A DNA stretch of 64,000 nucleotides from Aurantimicrobium minutum. Its GTDB lineage: Bacteria > Actinomycetota > Actinomycetes > Actinomycetales > Microbacteriaceae. The position numbers and the translations under genes were made by a program. Shown here in pieces: positions 28,508 to 39,428 of this stretch; within the stretch, counting starts at the first letter, position 1, and each line of letters begins with the position of its first letter. The stretch covers positions 62,001 to 126,000 of the forward strand of contig NZ_JARXXV010000001.1 in NCBI RefSeq assembly GCF_029893825.1, read 5' to 3'. The notes beneath the pieces are model-generated. The model had not been told where the DNA came from. It searched no databases and was given only the letters and a program-made list of their open reading frames with translations.

Positions 28508-30304
28508 ATGTCTACGGAATCACTCCCCACCTCGACGCCTGCCGCGCCTGCTAACGCACCCATTTTGACCGGTGCTGAAGCTGTCGTTCGCACATTGGAA
28601 CTCATTGGTGTCACCGATGTGTTTGGTCTGCCCGGCGGTGCCATCCTTCCGGTCTATGACCCACTGATGGACTCCACCAAGCTGCGCCACATCCTGGTTC
28701 GCCACGAACAGGGTGCAGGTCACGCAGCTCAAGGGTATGCCTCAGCCACAGGTAAGGCCGGTGTCTGCATTGCCACCTCTGGCCCTGGTGCTACCAACTT
28801 GGTTACTGCCATCGCAGATGCATACATGGACTCTGTTCCCTTGCTGGCGATTACCGGTCAGGTGTTCTCGCACCTGATGGGTACTGATGCATTCCAGGAA
28901 GCAGACATCGTGGGTATCACGATGCCTATTACCAAGCACTCGTTCTTGGTGACCAAGGCCGAAGACATTCCTGCAACGATTGCTGCGGCGTATCACATCG
29001 CCTCAACCGGCCGTCCAGGTCCTGTTCTGGTAGACATCACCAAGGATGCTCAGCAAGCAGAAGTACCCTTCATCTGGCCCGCTGTTCTCGATCTTCCTGG
29101 CTACCGCCCGGTAACCAAGGCACACGGTAAGCAGATTCAGGCAGCTGCCGACCTCATCGTTGAAGCAAAGAAGCCCGTCTTCTATGTCGGTGGTGGAATC
29201 ATCCGCTCCGGTGCCTCCAAGGAACTCTTGGAGCTGGTAGACCTCGTGGGTGCACCCGTCGTGACCACACTGATGGCACGTGGTGCTTTCCCTGACAGCC
29301 ACGAAAACAACCTGGGTATGCCTGGTATGCACGGAACTGTTCCTGCAGTGTTGGCACTGCAGGAAGCTGACCTGCTGATTACCCTCGGTGCTCGTTTTGA
29401 TGACCGTGTGACAGGTAAAGCATCCTTGTTTGCCCCTAATGCCAAGGTTATTCACGTTGACATTGACCCTGCCGAAATCGGCAAGATTCGTGCCGCAGAA
29501 GTTCCCATCGTGGGAGACCTCAAGGATGTCATTTCTGACCTGATTGACACCTACAAGGCCACACCTGGGGCAAAGAAAACTGACTTCACCGAGTGGTGGA
29601 GCACACTGAACTCTCTGCGCAAGGAATACCCACTGGGATACACCCCACCCACTGATGGTTTGCTAGCACCGCAGCACATCATCACTCGTATTGGTGAACT
29701 TTCTGGACCTGAAGCAATCTTTGCTGCGGGTGTGGGACAGCACCAGATGTGGGCAGCACAGTTCATCAAGTACAACCGACCTAACTCCTGGCTGAACTCA
29801 GGTGGTGCGGGAACCATGGGTTATTCCGTGCCTGCTGCGATGGGCGCCAAGGTGGGAGAGCCTGACCGTGTGGTTTGGGCAATCGATGGAGATGGTTGCT
29901 TCCAGATGACCAACCAGGAACTTGCGACATGCACCATCAACAACATTCCTATCAAAGTGGCGATTATTAACAACTCATCACTGGGTATGGTGCGCCAGTG
30001 GCAGACCCTGTTCTATGACGGTCGCTACTCCAACACTGATTTGAACACCGGTCACGACACCATTCGTGTTCCGGACTTCGTCAAGCTTGCTGACGCTTAT
30101 GGCGCCCTCGGTATTCGTGTGACCAAGGAAGAAGAGATTGATGCTGCCATCAAGCTCGCCTTGGAAACCAATGACCGTCCTGTCGTCATCGACTTCGTAG
30201 TGAGCGCTGACTCCATGGTGTGGCCCATGGTTCCTCAAGGAGTGAGCAACAGCTACGTTCAATACGCCAGAGACCACGCTCCCACCTGGGACACGGACGA
30301 GTAG
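28508..30304 (+). CDS. ilvB: Acetolactate synthase large subunit
   Basis: A 598-residue ThDP-dependent enzyme catalysing the first common step of branched-chain amino acid synthesis. Visible features are [14 protein letters not shown] and [14 protein letters not shown] (catalytic Glu), the FAD/central domain and the ThDP motif [12 protein letters not shown] running to IINN. Start ATG 28508 follows AAAGGGA. It lies 44 bases after ilvD and 12 bases before ilvN, its regulatory subunit. Confidence 0.97.
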   Translation: MSTESLPTSTPAAPANAPILTGAEAVVRTLELIGVTDVFGLPGGAILPVYDPLMDSTKLRHILVRHEQGAGHAAQGYASATGKAGVCIATSGPGATNLVTAIADAYMDSVPLLAITGQVFSHLMGTDAFQEADIVGITMPITKHSFLVTKAEDIPATIAAAYHIASTGRPGPVLVDITKDAQQAEVPFIWPAVLDLPGYRPVTKAHGKQIQAAADLIVEAKKPVFYVGGGIIRSGASKELLELVDLVGAPVVTTLMARGAFPDSHENNLGMPGMHGTVPAVLALQEADLLITLGARFDDRVTGKASLFAPNAKVIHVDIDPAEIGKIRAAEVPIVGDLKDVISDLIDTYKATPGAKKTDFTEWWSTLNSLRKEYPLGYTPPTDGLLAPQHIITRIGELSGPEAIFAAGVGQHQMWAAQFIKYNRPNSWLNSGGAGTMGYSVPAAMGAKVGEPDRVVWAIDGDGCFQMTNQELATCTINNIPIKVAIINNSSLGMVRQWQTLFYDGRYSNTDLNTGHDTIRVPDFVKLADAYGALGIRVTKEEEIDAAIKLALETNDRPVVIDFVVSADSMVWPMVPQGVSNSYVQYARDHAPTWDTDE

Positions 30305-30316
30305 GGGAGTGAGATT

Positions 30317-30826
30317 ATGAGCACACACGTACTTAGCCTTCTCGTAGAAGACAAACCTGGTCTGCTGACCCGCGTTGCTGGTTTGTTTGCCCGTCGTGGC
30401 TTCAACATTGAGTCTCTTGCTGTAGGCCACAGCGAGATTGAGGGACTTTCACGGATCACTGTTGTGGTCGACGTGGAGAACCTTCCCCTCGAACAGATCA
30501 CTAAGCAACTGAACAAGCTCATCAACGTGATCAAGATTGTGGAACTAGACCCTGAACAGTCTGTTGCTCGCGAGCACATGCTGATCAAGGTGCGCGTCGA
30601 TAACTCCACGCGTTCACAGGTGCTTGAAGCAGTCGCCCTGTTCCGTGCTCGTGTCGTGGACGTTGCCACCGATTCTCTCGTCATCGAGGTCACCGGTAAT
30701 CCAGCAAAGATTTCTGCATTCCTCAAGGTTCTTGAACCCTACGGAATCAAAGAAATTGCGCAATCTGGCGCTATTGCTATCGGCCGTGGCAGCAAGTCCA
30801 TCACCGAACGCGTGTTTAAAAACTAA
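30317..30826 (+). CDS. ilvN: Acetolactate synthase small subunit
   Basis: A 169-residue regulatory subunit with an N-terminal ACT domain (HVLSLLVEDKPGLLTRVAGLF) and a C-terminal ALS_SS domain ending RGSKSITERVFKN. It confers valine feedback inhibition on IlvB. Length and order match the family. GGGAGTGAG precedes ATG 30317. Confidence 0.97.
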   Translation: MSTHVLSLLVEDKPGLLTRVAGLFARRGFNIESLAVGHSEIEGLSRITVVVDVENLPLEQITKQLNKLINVIKIVELDPEQSVAREHMLIKVRVDNSTRSQVLEAVALFRARVVDVATDSLVIEVTGNPAKISAFLKVLEPYGIKEIAQSGAIAIGRGSKSITERVFKN

Positions 30827-31897
<1,071 letters not shown>

Positions 31898-31936
31898 TCC
31901 AGATCTAGACGAGAGGATGCGCCACGCGCGTCACGT

Positions 31937-32383
31937 ATGAGTACTCCAGAAGATGATGCCCTGAGTTGGGCAGGCGATGAAGATCGTCTGACCACGGGCT
32001 CTCCTGCCAGTGCGAAACGTGATGCGGGTGGCGCTTCTTCCGTTAAGCGCAGCACCTCGTCAACAGAAACTGACGCAACACCAGAACTTCCCGCTGGTTT
32101 GAGCTCAGTAGCTTTGATCGGGTTTGGAATCTTTGCAGGTATTTACTTGCTGTTTTCTGTCGCCTGGTTGATTACTGCGTTGCGTAATCCAACACAGATT
32201 GCTGATGCATTGGGTAATGCCATGTTCCAATTCGGTTTGTGGCTGTCCGTGGCAGCTCCTGCCATCTGGTTTGGTGCGGTGCTGTATTTGGGTAAAGACT
32301 CCAAGGTTTCTTCACGCCTGCTGTGGCTGTTAGTTGGTGTGCTTGTGCTGATCCCGTGGCCCTACGTGACCTGGGCAGGCTAA
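31937..32383 (+). CDS. Small membrane protein with disordered N-terminus, function unknown
   Basis: A 148-residue protein: about 50 polar Ser/Ala/Asp-rich residues, then three predicted membrane helices (VALIGFGIFAGIYLLFSVAWLI; FQFGLWLSVAAPAIWFGAVLYL; LLWLLVGVLVLIPWPYVTW). I do not recognise a functional family; related proteins occur between ilvC and serA in Microbacteriaceae, from memory. It is 39 bases after ilvC and 2 bases before another small membrane protein, suggesting co-translation and perhaps a joint complex. Confidence 0.7.
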   Translation: MSTPEDDALSWAGDEDRLTTGSPASAKRDAGGASSVKRSTSSTETDATPELPAGLSSVALIGFGIFAGIYLLFSVAWLITALRNPTQIADALGNAMFQFGLWLSVAAPAIWFGAVLYLGKDSKVSSRLLWLLVGVLVLIPWPYVTWAG

Positions 32384-32385
32384 TC

Positions 32386-32724
32386 ATGAAAGTCACACAA
32401 ACCCGTTCAGTGGGTGCCTGGATTCTTGCAGCGGTATTTGCCCTGCTCTTTGCCTATGACGTGTGGGAGGGGATTGGCAACTTCGTAGGTGTCATGACGC
32501 AGAGCCTCTCACTCGGTATTGGTTTGAGTGCCTTTGGCTGGTTTGCGGTTGTCTTTGGAATTCTTGCGCCGCTGGTTATCTTTTTTGCCGCCCTGTGGGT
32601 GACCAGAAAGAGAACGCTTCTTCCAGCTTTCGTAATCTATGTCGTTGCCTTGTCCATCTCTGCAGTCATTGGTGTTGACCTCGCTTTAGGTACCAACGCA
32701 TTCCTCATTTTCAGCGTGAATTAG
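32386..32724 (+). CDS. Small three- or four-helix membrane protein, function unknown
   Basis: A 112-residue, almost entirely hydrophobic protein from ATG 32386, the first in-frame ATG after the preceding gene (the frame is open upstream through that gene). Helices are seen at VGAWILAAVFALLFAYDVW, LGIGLSAFGWFAVVFGILAPLVIFFAALWV and AFVIYVVALSISAVIGVDLALG. There are no catalytic motifs. It sits 2 bases after another membrane gene inside the ilv-serA operon; its job is unknown. Confidence 0.65.
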   Translation: MKVTQTRSVGAWILAAVFALLFAYDVWEGIGNFVGVMTQSLSLGIGLSAFGWFAVVFGILAPLVIFFAALWVTRKRTLLPAFVIYVVALSISAVIGVDLALGTNAFLIFSVN

Positions 32725-32797
32725 CGCAATTTAGCCCCACAGCGCTCGGGTAGACTTGAACCTCCCGTGTGCATAAACCTCAAGGAAATACATACTC

Positions 32798-34390
32798 GTG
32801 ACTAAGCCCGTCGTTCTCATTGCTGAAGAGCTTTCTCCTGCCACCATCGAGGCTCTCGGCCCCGACTTCGACGTGCGTGTCGTGGATGGTACTGACCGTC
32901 CTGCACTTCTCGAGGCAGTTCACTCTGCCAGTGCAATTCTCGTTCGTTCTGCTACTCAAGTGGATGCTGAAGTTCTTGCTGCAGCGCCAAACCTCAAAGT
33001 TGTAGCCCGTGCGGGTGTGGGCCTGGACAACGTAGACATCAAGGGCGCTACGGCAGCCGGTGTCATGGTGGTGAACGCCCCTACCTCGAACATCATCTCT
33101 GCAGCAGAGTTGACCTGTGGTCACATTCTGAGCCTTGCTCGCCACATTCCTGCGGCACACGCAGCACTTGCCGAAGGCAAGTGGAAGCGCAGCGCCTACA
33201 CCGGTACTGAGTTGTTTGAAAAGACCATCGGAATCATCGGTTTGGGACGTATTGGTGCACTGATTGCCGAGCGCATGAAGGCATTCGGCACCAAGGTTGT
33301 TGCCTATGACCCCTACGTCACTTCTGCACGTGCACAGCAGCTCGGCGTTCAGCTGGTGAGCTTGGATGAACTGATTGAAACCTCAGACTTCATCACCATT
33401 CACATGCCCAAGACTCCTGAAACCACCGGCATGATTGGTGCGGCACAGCTCAAGGCGATGAAGCCCACTGCCTATGTGATCAACGTGGCACGTGGTGGTC
33501 TCATCGATGAAGAGGCACTCTTTGACGCACTGACCAACAACGTCATTGCTGGTGCTGGTCTAGACGTATTCGTCTCCGAGCCACCTACCGGTTCTCCATT
33601 GCTTGGTCTGCCGAATGTCATCACCACCCCTCACCTGGGTGCTTCTACCGATGAAGCTCAGGAGAAGGCAGGAATTTCAGTTGCGAAGTCTGTGCGCCTT
33701 GCACTCAGTGGTGAACTCGTTCCTGACGCTGTGAACGTTGCCGGTGGTGTGATTGACCCCTACGTCCGCCCCGCAATTCCTCTGGTTGAGAAGTTGGGCC
33801 AAGTTTTCTCTGGCCTGGCACACACCAGCCCACTGACCTCGGTCGATGTTGAAGTTCGCGGTGAAATTACCCAGTTCGACACGTCAGTGCTCAAGCTTGC
33901 TGCGCTGAAGGGAATCTTCACAAACGTGGTCAGCGAGAGTGTGTCTTATGTGAACGCACCACTGCTGGCTGAACAGCGCGGTATTGAGGTTCGTACCCTC
34001 AGCGAAGAAGAATCTCCCGAATACCGCACCGTGCTGACCATTCGTGGTGCACTCAGTGATGGCACCCAGATTTCTGTCTCGGGAACCTTGGCCGGTATCA
34101 AGCAGGTCGAGAAGATCGTGGAAATCAACGGATACGAAGTTGATGTCCCCATCGATGACCACCTCATCGTGATGCAGTACATCGACCGTCCCGGAATCGT
34201 TGCCGTCTACGGCAAAGAATTCGGCGATGCGAAGATCAACATTGCAGGTATGCAGATTGCTCGTCAAAACCTCGGCGGTAAAGCACTTTCTGTCCTCACC
34301 GTTGACTCACCAGTCCCAGCAGCACTGCTGGAAAAGGTTCGCAAGGCTATCGATGCCGATGTCATGCTCGAAGTAGACATCACCGAATAA
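32798..34390 (+). CDS. serA: D-3-phosphoglycerate dehydrogenase, long type with ACT domain
   Basis: A 530-residue enzyme of the first step of serine synthesis. The NAD site GIIGLGRIGALIA, the catalytic-region ARGGLIDE and the TTPHLGAST His motif are present, followed by the intervening (ASB) domain and a C-terminal ACT domain (IVMQYIDRPGIVAVYGKEFG) that senses serine. GTG 32798 follows AAGGAA by 11 bases. A -10-like TAGACT at 32751-32756 could give an extra internal promoter. Serine is also the carbon donor for cystathionine synthesis in the sulfur locus further on. Confidence 0.96.
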   Translation: MTKPVVLIAEELSPATIEALGPDFDVRVVDGTDRPALLEAVHSASAILVRSATQVDAEVLAAAPNLKVVARAGVGLDNVDIKGATAAGVMVVNAPTSNIISAAELTCGHILSLARHIPAAHAALAEGKWKRSAYTGTELFEKTIGIIGLGRIGALIAERMKAFGTKVVAYDPYVTSARAQQLGVQLVSLDELIETSDFITIHMPKTPETTGMIGAAQLKAMKPTAYVINVARGGLIDEEALFDALTNNVIAGAGLDVFVSEPPTGSPLLGLPNVITTPHLGASTDEAQEKAGISVAKSVRLALSGELVPDAVNVAGGVIDPYVRPAIPLVEKLGQVFSGLAHTSPLTSVDVEVRGEITQFDTSVLKLAALKGIFTNVVSESVSYVNAPLLAEQRGIEVRTLSEEESPEYRTVLTIRGALSDGTQISVSGTLAGIKQVEKIVEINGYEVDVPIDDHLIVMQYIDRPGIVAVYGKEFGDAKINIAGMQIARQNLGGKALSVLTVDSPVPAALLEKVRKAIDADVMLEVDITE

Positions 34391-34414
34391 GACTCTTCAC
34401 ACTCAAGGAACAAC

Positions 34415-35467
34415 ATGTCGCGCACACTCAAGCTCGCAGTCATCCCCGGAGATGGCATTGGCCCCGAGGTTATTGCTGAGGCCGTCAAGGTCCTAGACGT
34501 TGTTGCTCCTGCTGCTGACCTCGTCGTAGAGAAGACTCACTTCTCACTCGGCGCAGACCGGTACCTCGCTACCGGCGATGTGCTCAGCGAGGAAGATCTC
34601 GCCGCCATCGCCTCACACGAAGCTATCTTGCTTGGCGCTGTGGGCGGCAAGCCGGGTGATCCACGCATTCCTGCGGGCATCATCGAGCGTGGTCTTCTGC
34701 TGAAGCTGCGCTTTAGCTTGGACCACTACGTCAACCTGCGTCCAACCACCATCTTCCCTGGTGTTACCAGCCCACTGGCACACCCTGGCGAGGTTGACTT
34801 TGTTGTCGTGCGCGAAGGAACCGAAGGCCCTTATGTGGGTAACGGTGGAGCTTTGCGTCAGGGAACTGAGTTCGAAATTGCGAACGAACTTTCCGTCAAC
34901 ACCGCCCACGGTGTTGAGCGCGTGGTTCGTTATGCCTTCGAGTTGGCTGCCAAGCGTGATCGAAAGAAGCTCACCCTGGTGCACAAAACCAACGTGTTGG
35001 TTAACGCAGGATCCTTATGGAGCCGCCTGGTCAACACTGTTGCTGCCGAATACTCTCAGGTCACGGTTGATTACCTGCACATTGATGCAGCAACAATCTT
35101 CTTTGTCACCGACCCAGCACGTTTTGATGTCATCGTCACCGACAACCTTTTCGGTGACATCCTGACCGACCTTGCTGCTGCTATCAGTGGCGGTATTGGC
35201 CTGGCGGCCAGTGGAAACATCAACCCCACGAATGCTTTCCCCAGCATGTTTGAACCCGTGCATGGCTCAGCACCTGACATTGCAGGCCAGCAGAAGGCAG
35301 ACCCCACCGCAGCAATCCTGTCGGTAGGGATGCTGCTCGAGCACTTTGGCTACGCTGAGGCGGCAGCTCGCATCAATGATGCAGTAGCTGCCGATCTTGC
35401 AACCCGTGGCTCCACCCCTCGTTCAACCAGTGACATCGGCGACGCTATTGTTGCCCGCCTGTCCTAG
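34415..35467 (+). CDS. leuB: 3-isopropylmalate dehydrogenase
   Basis: A 350-residue NAD-dependent decarboxylating dehydrogenase of leucine synthesis. Key segments are [27 protein letters not shown], the catalytic Lys/Tyr region [11 protein letters not shown], and [23 protein letters not shown] 34415 has AAGGAAC upstream. It is 24 bases after serA and 16 bases before ilvE. Confidence 0.97.
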   Translation: MSRTLKLAVIPGDGIGPEVIAEAVKVLDVVAPAADLVVEKTHFSLGADRYLATGDVLSEEDLAAIASHEAILLGAVGGKPGDPRIPAGIIERGLLLKLRFSLDHYVNLRPTTIFPGVTSPLAHPGEVDFVVVREGTEGPYVGNGGALRQGTEFEIANELSVNTAHGVERVVRYAFELAAKRDRKKLTLVHKTNVLVNAGSLWSRLVNTVAAEYSQVTVDYLHIDAATIFFVTDPARFDVIVTDNLFGDILTDLAAAISGGIGLAASGNINPTNAFPSMFEPVHGSAPDIAGQQKADPTAAILSVGMLLEHFGYAEAAARINDAVAADLATRGSTPRSTSDIGDAIVARLS

Positions 35468-35483
35468 GAAGTAAAGGAAGATC

Positions 35484-36596
35484 ATGAGCAACGAAACATC
35501 GACGTTTCCGCTGAACTTCGCCCTCACCCCCTCTGCATCAGCACGAGCTGAGGCAGAACGTGAAGAAATCCTCGCAGACCCTGGATTCGGTAAGCACTTC
35601 ACCGACCACATGGTCTCCATCGACTGGACCGTGGCCGAGGGATGGCACGGTGCACACGTGCAGCCCTATGGACCCCTCGTTCTCGACCCTGCAGCATCCG
35701 TTCTGCATTACGGCCAAGAAATCTTCGAAGGACTCAAGGCATACCGCCACGCAGATGACTCCATCTGGACGTTCCGTCCCGAAGCTAATGCTTTACGTTT
35801 GCAGCGCTCTGCCCGCCGTATGGCCCTTCCAGAACTGTCTGTACCTGACTTCATTGAATCTCTCAAGCAGCTCATCGCAGTTGATGGTAAATGGGTCCCC
35901 TCTGCGCCAGAGACGAGCCTCTACTTGCGCCCCTTCATGATTGCCAATGAGTCATTCTTGGGCGTTCGAGCTGCCCACAAGGTTGGTTATTACCTCATTG
36001 CTTCCCCAGCAGGTGCCTACTTTGCTCAGGGAGTTGCCCCCGTGAAGATCTGGTTGACCACCGAATACTCACGTGCAGGTAAGGGTGGAACAGGTTCTGC
36101 CAAGTGTGGTGGAAACTACGCGTCTTCGTTACTTGCACAGGTTGAGGCCTACGAGAACGGGTGTGCGCAGGTTCTCTTCCTCGATTCTGAAACCCACACC
36201 AATGTGGAAGAGCTTGGTGGAATGAACGTATTTTTCGTCCACAAAGACGGCAAGATTGTCACCCCCAAGCTCACTGGAACAATCCTCGAAGGTATTACTC
36301 GAGAGTCCATCATCACCCTGGCCAAAGATCGTGGCCTCGAAGTTGAAGAGCGCACTGTTCCCATCTCTGAATGGCAAGAAGGTGTTGCCTCTGGTGAGAT
36401 CACCGAAGTATTTGCCTGTGGAACTGCTGCGGTCATTACCCCCATCGGACAACTCTTAGGCGCAAACGGACTAGCAGTAGGCAACCCTGATGCTCCAGCG
36501 GGAGAGCTCACCATGAGCCTGCGCAAGGAACTCACCGATATTCAATACGGTCGCCTCCCTGACCGCCACGGATGGATGACCAGGCTCGACGTATGA
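35484..36596 (+). CDS. ilvE: Branched-chain amino acid aminotransferase
   Basis: A 370-residue fold-type IV PLP enzyme performing the last step of Val/Ile/Leu synthesis. Landmarks are [14 protein letters not shown], the PLP-Lys segment [13 protein letters not shown], and [12 protein letters not shown]. The stop overlaps the gltX start (ATGA), coupling the two. Confidence 0.96.
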   Translation: MSNETSTFPLNFALTPSASARAEAEREEILADPGFGKHFTDHMVSIDWTVAEGWHGAHVQPYGPLVLDPAASVLHYGQEIFEGLKAYRHADDSIWTFRPEANALRLQRSARRMALPELSVPDFIESLKQLIAVDGKWVPSAPETSLYLRPFMIANESFLGVRAAHKVGYYLIASPAGAYFAQGVAPVKIWLTTEYSRAGKGGTGSAKCGGNYASSLLAQVEAYENGCAQVLFLDSETHTNVEELGGMNVFFVHKDGKIVTPKLTGTILEGITRESIITLAKDRGLEVEERTVPISEWQEGVASGEITEVFACGTAAVITPIGQLLGANGLAVGNPDAPAGELTMSLRKELTDIQYGRLPDRHGWMTRLDV

Positions 36597-38098
36597 CAAC
36601 TAACTACCCCTTCTCCACAGCGACGGGGAGCGACGTTCGCGTGCGCTTCTGCCCTTCGCCTACCGGAACTCCTCACGTTGGATTAGTGCGTACTGCCCTG
36701 TTCAACTGGGCATACGCACGCCACACTGGTGGTAAGTTCATCTTCCGCATTGAAGACACCGACGCTGCACGCGACTCTGAAGAGAGCTACGAGCAAATCA
36801 TTGACGCTCTTTCCTGGCTGAACCTCGACTGGGATGAAGGCATCAACGTGGGGGGACCACACGCACCCTACCGTCAGTCACAGCGCTCGGAGATCTATAA
36901 GGACGTCATCGAAAAGCTCAAGGCCACCGGTCGCGTCTATGAAAGCTTCTCAACCCCAGAAGAAATTGAAGCGCGCAACATTGCCGCCGGCAAGGATCCC
37001 AAGGTTGGTTATGACAACTTCGACCGGAACCTGACCGAAGAGCAGAAGGCTGCCTATCGTGCTGAGGGCCGTCAGCCTGCCTTGCGTGTTCGAGTGCCCG
37101 ATGAAGACATCACTTTTGATGATTTGGTCCGTGGAGAAATTACCTTCCCTGCCGGCTCTTTCCCCGACTTTGTTGTTGTTCGCCCCAACGGTGACCCGCT
37201 CTACACGCTGGTTAACCCGGTAGATGACGCCATCATGCAGGTGACCCACGTGCTTCGTGGTGAAGATCTTCTTTCTTCAACTCCACGCCAAATAGCGCTG
37301 TATCACGCACTGATTGACGCAGGTTTCACCACGCACATTCCGCGCTTTGGTCACCTTCCCTACGTCATGGGGGAGGGAAACAAGAAGCTTTCTAAGCGTG
37401 ACCCTGAAGCAAACCTGTTCCACCACCGTGATCGTGGATTCATTCCCGAAGGTTTGATCAACTACCTCGCACTGTTGGGCTGGTCACTGACTCACGACCG
37501 TGACGTGTTCTCCATCCAGGAGATGGTGAAGGCGTTTGATGTGGTCAACGTGAACCCAAACCCTGCACGCTTTGACCAGAAGAAGGCGGATGCCATCAAC
37601 GGTGACCACATTCGACTGCTCACCGTGGAAGATTTCACTGCCCGCATGATTCCGTATCTGCAGGCCGGTAATGTGCTCTCGAACAACCCAACTGATGAGC
37701 AGCTGGAAATTCTTGCCGCGGCAGCACCCCTGGTTCAAACGCGCATGAATGTGCTCAGTGAAGCTCCCGAGCTCCTTGAATTCCTCTTCACTCCTGCCAC
37801 GCAGATTAGCTATGCAGAAGATGCCCTCAAGGGATTGCCAGAAAACTCTGGCGAAATTGTTGCGGCATCTGTTGGTGCACTGGAGTTGATCCCTGAAGCT
37901 GAATTCACACACGACCGCATTCAGGCAGCGTTGAACGAGACCTTGATTGAAGGGCTCGAGCTGAAGCCACGTAATGCTTTTGGGCCTTTGCGCACGGCAA
38001 TTTCGGGTCGTCGAATCTCTCCGCCGCTGTTTGAATCCATGGAGATTCTCGGCAAGCAGGACACGATAAACCGCCTCGTTCGTTTCAACGAACGCTAG
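36593..38098 (+). CDS. gltX: Glutamyl-tRNA synthetase
   Basis: A 501-residue class Ic synthetase starting at the ATGA overlap with ilvE. The HIGH-type motif is [11 protein letters not shown] and the KMSKS-type motif is KKLSKRDPE. In actinobacteria this enzyme is generally non-discriminating and charges both tRNA-Glu and tRNA-Gln with glutamate, the latter being amidated by GatCAB. Both tRNA genes lie directly downstream (38173 and 39267). Confidence 0.95.
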   Translation: MTTNYPFSTATGSDVRVRFCPSPTGTPHVGLVRTALFNWAYARHTGGKFIFRIEDTDAARDSEESYEQIIDALSWLNLDWDEGINVGGPHAPYRQSQRSEIYKDVIEKLKATGRVYESFSTPEEIEARNIAAGKDPKVGYDNFDRNLTEEQKAAYRAEGRQPALRVRVPDEDITFDDLVRGEITFPAGSFPDFVVVRPNGDPLYTLVNPVDDAIMQVTHVLRGEDLLSSTPRQIALYHALIDAGFTTHIPRFGHLPYVMGEGNKKLSKRDPEANLFHHRDRGFIPEGLINYLALLGWSLTHDRDVFSIQEMVKAFDVVNVNPNPARFDQKKADAINGDHIRLLTVEDFTARMIPYLQAGNVLSNNPTDEQLEILAAAAPLVQTRMNVLSEAPELLEFLFTPATQISYAEDALKGLPENSGEIVAASVGALELIPEAEFTHDRIQAALNETLIEGLELKPRNAFGPLRTAISGRRISPPLFESMEILGKQDTINRLVRFNER

Positions 38099-38109
38099 GG
38101 GAGCTGAGT

Positions 38110-38139
38110 TTGTTTAGCCTGCCCCTCGTGGGTTAGGCT
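38110..38139 (+). promoter_or_regulatory. Candidate promoter of tRNA-Gln
   Basis: TTGTTT (38110-38115), an 18-base spacer and TAGGCT (38134-38139) lie 33 bases before the tRNA. A TAGCCT/AGGCTA inverted repeat spans the same stretch, so a hairpin after gltX is an alternative reading. Confidence 0.4.
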
Positions 38140-38172
38140 AGGGAGTCGGTTCAAGGCTGAGCTTTGGCCCGG

Positions 38173-38244
38173 TGGGGTATGGTGTAATTGGCAACACGGA
38201 GGTTTCTGGTACCTTTGTTCTTGGTTCGAGTCCAGGTACCCCAG
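38173..38244 (+). tRNA. tRNA-Gln (anticodon CTG)
   Basis: Cloverleaf folded by hand: acceptor TGGGGTA/TACCCCA, D stem GTGT/ACAC, anticodon stem GAGGT/ACCTT around loop TTCTGGT (anticodon CTG), T stem CTTGG/CCAGG with loop TTCGAGT and discriminator G. CCA is not encoded. Confidence 0.95.
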
Positions 38245-38249
38245 CAAGT

Positions 38250-38276
38250 AAAACCCTCGCATGGGCGAGGGTTTTC
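38250..38276 (+). terminator. Intrinsic terminator after tRNA-Gln
   Basis: A 10-base-pair stem, AAACCCTCGC with GCGAGGGTTT around loop ATGG, followed by a short T run. It ends the tRNA transcript just before the lipid-kinase gene. Confidence 0.85.
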
Positions 38277-38300
38277 TCGTTTAACCGAGATAATCATGAA

Positions 38301-39209
38301 GTGACTTCTTCGCCCCGCCACATCGTTGTGGCTATCAACCCAACTGCCTCGTTTGGGAAGAACCCTTTGGCAGGAGAACAGACTGTTGCTGCGCTTGAGA
38401 GTGCTGGTCATAGTGTCACTGCCTTGCGGGCTGAAAGCTTTGACCTCCTCGCCGGCAAACTCAACCGTGCCCTCACGCTCACGCCAGATGCACTCGTCGT
38501 CGTTGGCGGCGATGGAATGGTCTCGCTGGCCGTCAATATGCTTGCGCAAACCTCAATCCCCTTTGCTGTTGTTCCTGCCGGAACAGGCAATGACTTGGCC
38601 CGGGGGATTGGTCTTCCTGTTGGCAATATCACTGCCTGTATTTCGGCGATGGTGGAGTCATTGGATCGAGAACCTGAACGTCTCGATTTAGGGCGCATCA
38701 CTTCGACTGATGGTTCAGAAGTGCGATGGTTCGCCAGCATTCTTTCGGCAGGGTTCGACGCGATTGTGAACGAGCGTGCAAATGCGATGACGTGGCCTAA
38801 GGGTAAATCGCGTTACACACTTGCCCTCCTTCGGGAACTTTTTGCTCTGAAACCCGTTCGATATCGCCTCACTGTCGATGGTGACAGTCGAGAGGAATCA
38901 GCAATGCTGATCTCTATTGCCAATAACTCCACCATGGGTGGGGGTATGAGCGTGACGCCAGAAGCCAGTATGCGTGATGGGTTGTTGGATGTGTTTGTCC
39001 TTCGCCCGTTATCGCGATTGAGGTTTTTGCGATTGTTCCCCCGTGTTTTTGCCGGAACGCACGTGAGTGAGCCTGAAGTACTCATCCAGCGAGCAAAAAC
39101 TGTCACTTTAGATGCGCCAGGAATCGTGGCCTATGCAGATGGTGAGCGTGTGTGGGCACTTCCGGTGCAGGTCGATGTTGTGCCTGCAGCCGTTCGAGTT
39201 TTCATTTAG
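38301..39209 (+). CDS. Diacylglycerol kinase family lipid kinase (YegS/DgkB-like)
   Basis: I start it at GTG 38301; the frame is open upstream through the tRNA gene, which cannot be coding. The 302-residue protein has the DAGK catalytic blocks VVAINPTASFGKN, LVVVGGDGMVSLAVN and FAVVPAGTGNDLARGIGLP and the C-terminal DAPGIVAYADGE region. The family phosphorylates diacylglycerol or related lipids at the membrane. GATAAT 6 bases before the GTG suggests a leaderless transcript between the two tRNA genes. Confidence 0.88.
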   Translation: MTSSPRHIVVAINPTASFGKNPLAGEQTVAALESAGHSVTALRAESFDLLAGKLNRALTLTPDALVVVGGDGMVSLAVNMLAQTSIPFAVVPAGTGNDLARGIGLPVGNITACISAMVESLDREPERLDLGRITSTDGSEVRWFASILSAGFDAIVNERANAMTWPKGKSRYTLALLRELFALKPVRYRLTVDGDSREESAMLISIANNSTMGGGMSVTPEASMRDGLLDVFVLRPLSRLRFLRLFPRVFAGTHVSEPEVLIQRAKTVTLDAPGIVAYADGERVWALPVQVDVVPAAVRVFI

Positions 39210-39266
39210 CTCACTCGCCCCGATTGGCGGGGGATTAGTTCTTGTGGCATTATTGACAGGTACTTC

Positions 39267-39342
39267 GGCCCCATCGTATAGCGGCCTAGTACGCCGCCCT
39301 CTCACGGCGGTAACGCGGGTTCGAATCCCGCTGGGGTCACCA
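39267..39342 (+). tRNA. tRNA-Glu (anticodon CTC), CCA encoded
   Basis: Acceptor GGCCCCA (39267-39273) pairs TGGGGTC (39332-39338); the anticodon stem CCGCC/GGCGG holds loop CTCTCAC (anticodon CTC); the T arm is GCGGG TTCGAAT CCCGC. Discriminator A and a genomic CCA (39340-39342) follow. Confidence 0.95.
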
Positions 39343-39345
39343 CAA

Positions 39346-39377
39346 CAAAAACCCTCGCCTGATGGCGGGGGTTTTTG
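39346..39377 (+). terminator. Intrinsic terminator after tRNA-Glu
   Basis: AAAAACCCTCGCC and GGCGGGGGTTTTT form a strong stem with loop TGAT and one mismatch, ending in a T run. It resembles the hairpin that ends the tRNA-Gln unit. Confidence 0.85.
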
Positions 39378-39428
39378 CTTTGTCTCCCACACAATTTTCA
39401 GGATTCTTAGCTGTAGCCTTGAAACACT

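Noticed and set aside
32767-32804. Short leader ORF before serA (GTG TGC ATA AAC ...)
   Set aside because: A 12-codon frame overlaps the serA start, but it has no serine codon run and no ribosome site, and the -10 spacing is loose. Probably chance.
38100-38160. Terminator of gltX
   Set aside because: A TAGCCT/AGGCTA hairpin exists, but no T run follows and its right arm doubles as a -10 box, so I list it as a promoter candidate instead.
38173-38300. N-terminal extension of the lipid kinase through the tRNA-Gln region
   Set aside because: The frame is open, but the sequence is a tRNA and a terminator; the family N-terminus begins after GTG 38301.
39378-39428. Manganese (yybP-ykoY) riboswitch before terC
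   Set aside because: Only about 50 bases separate the terminator and terC, and no conserved riboswitch core is visible.
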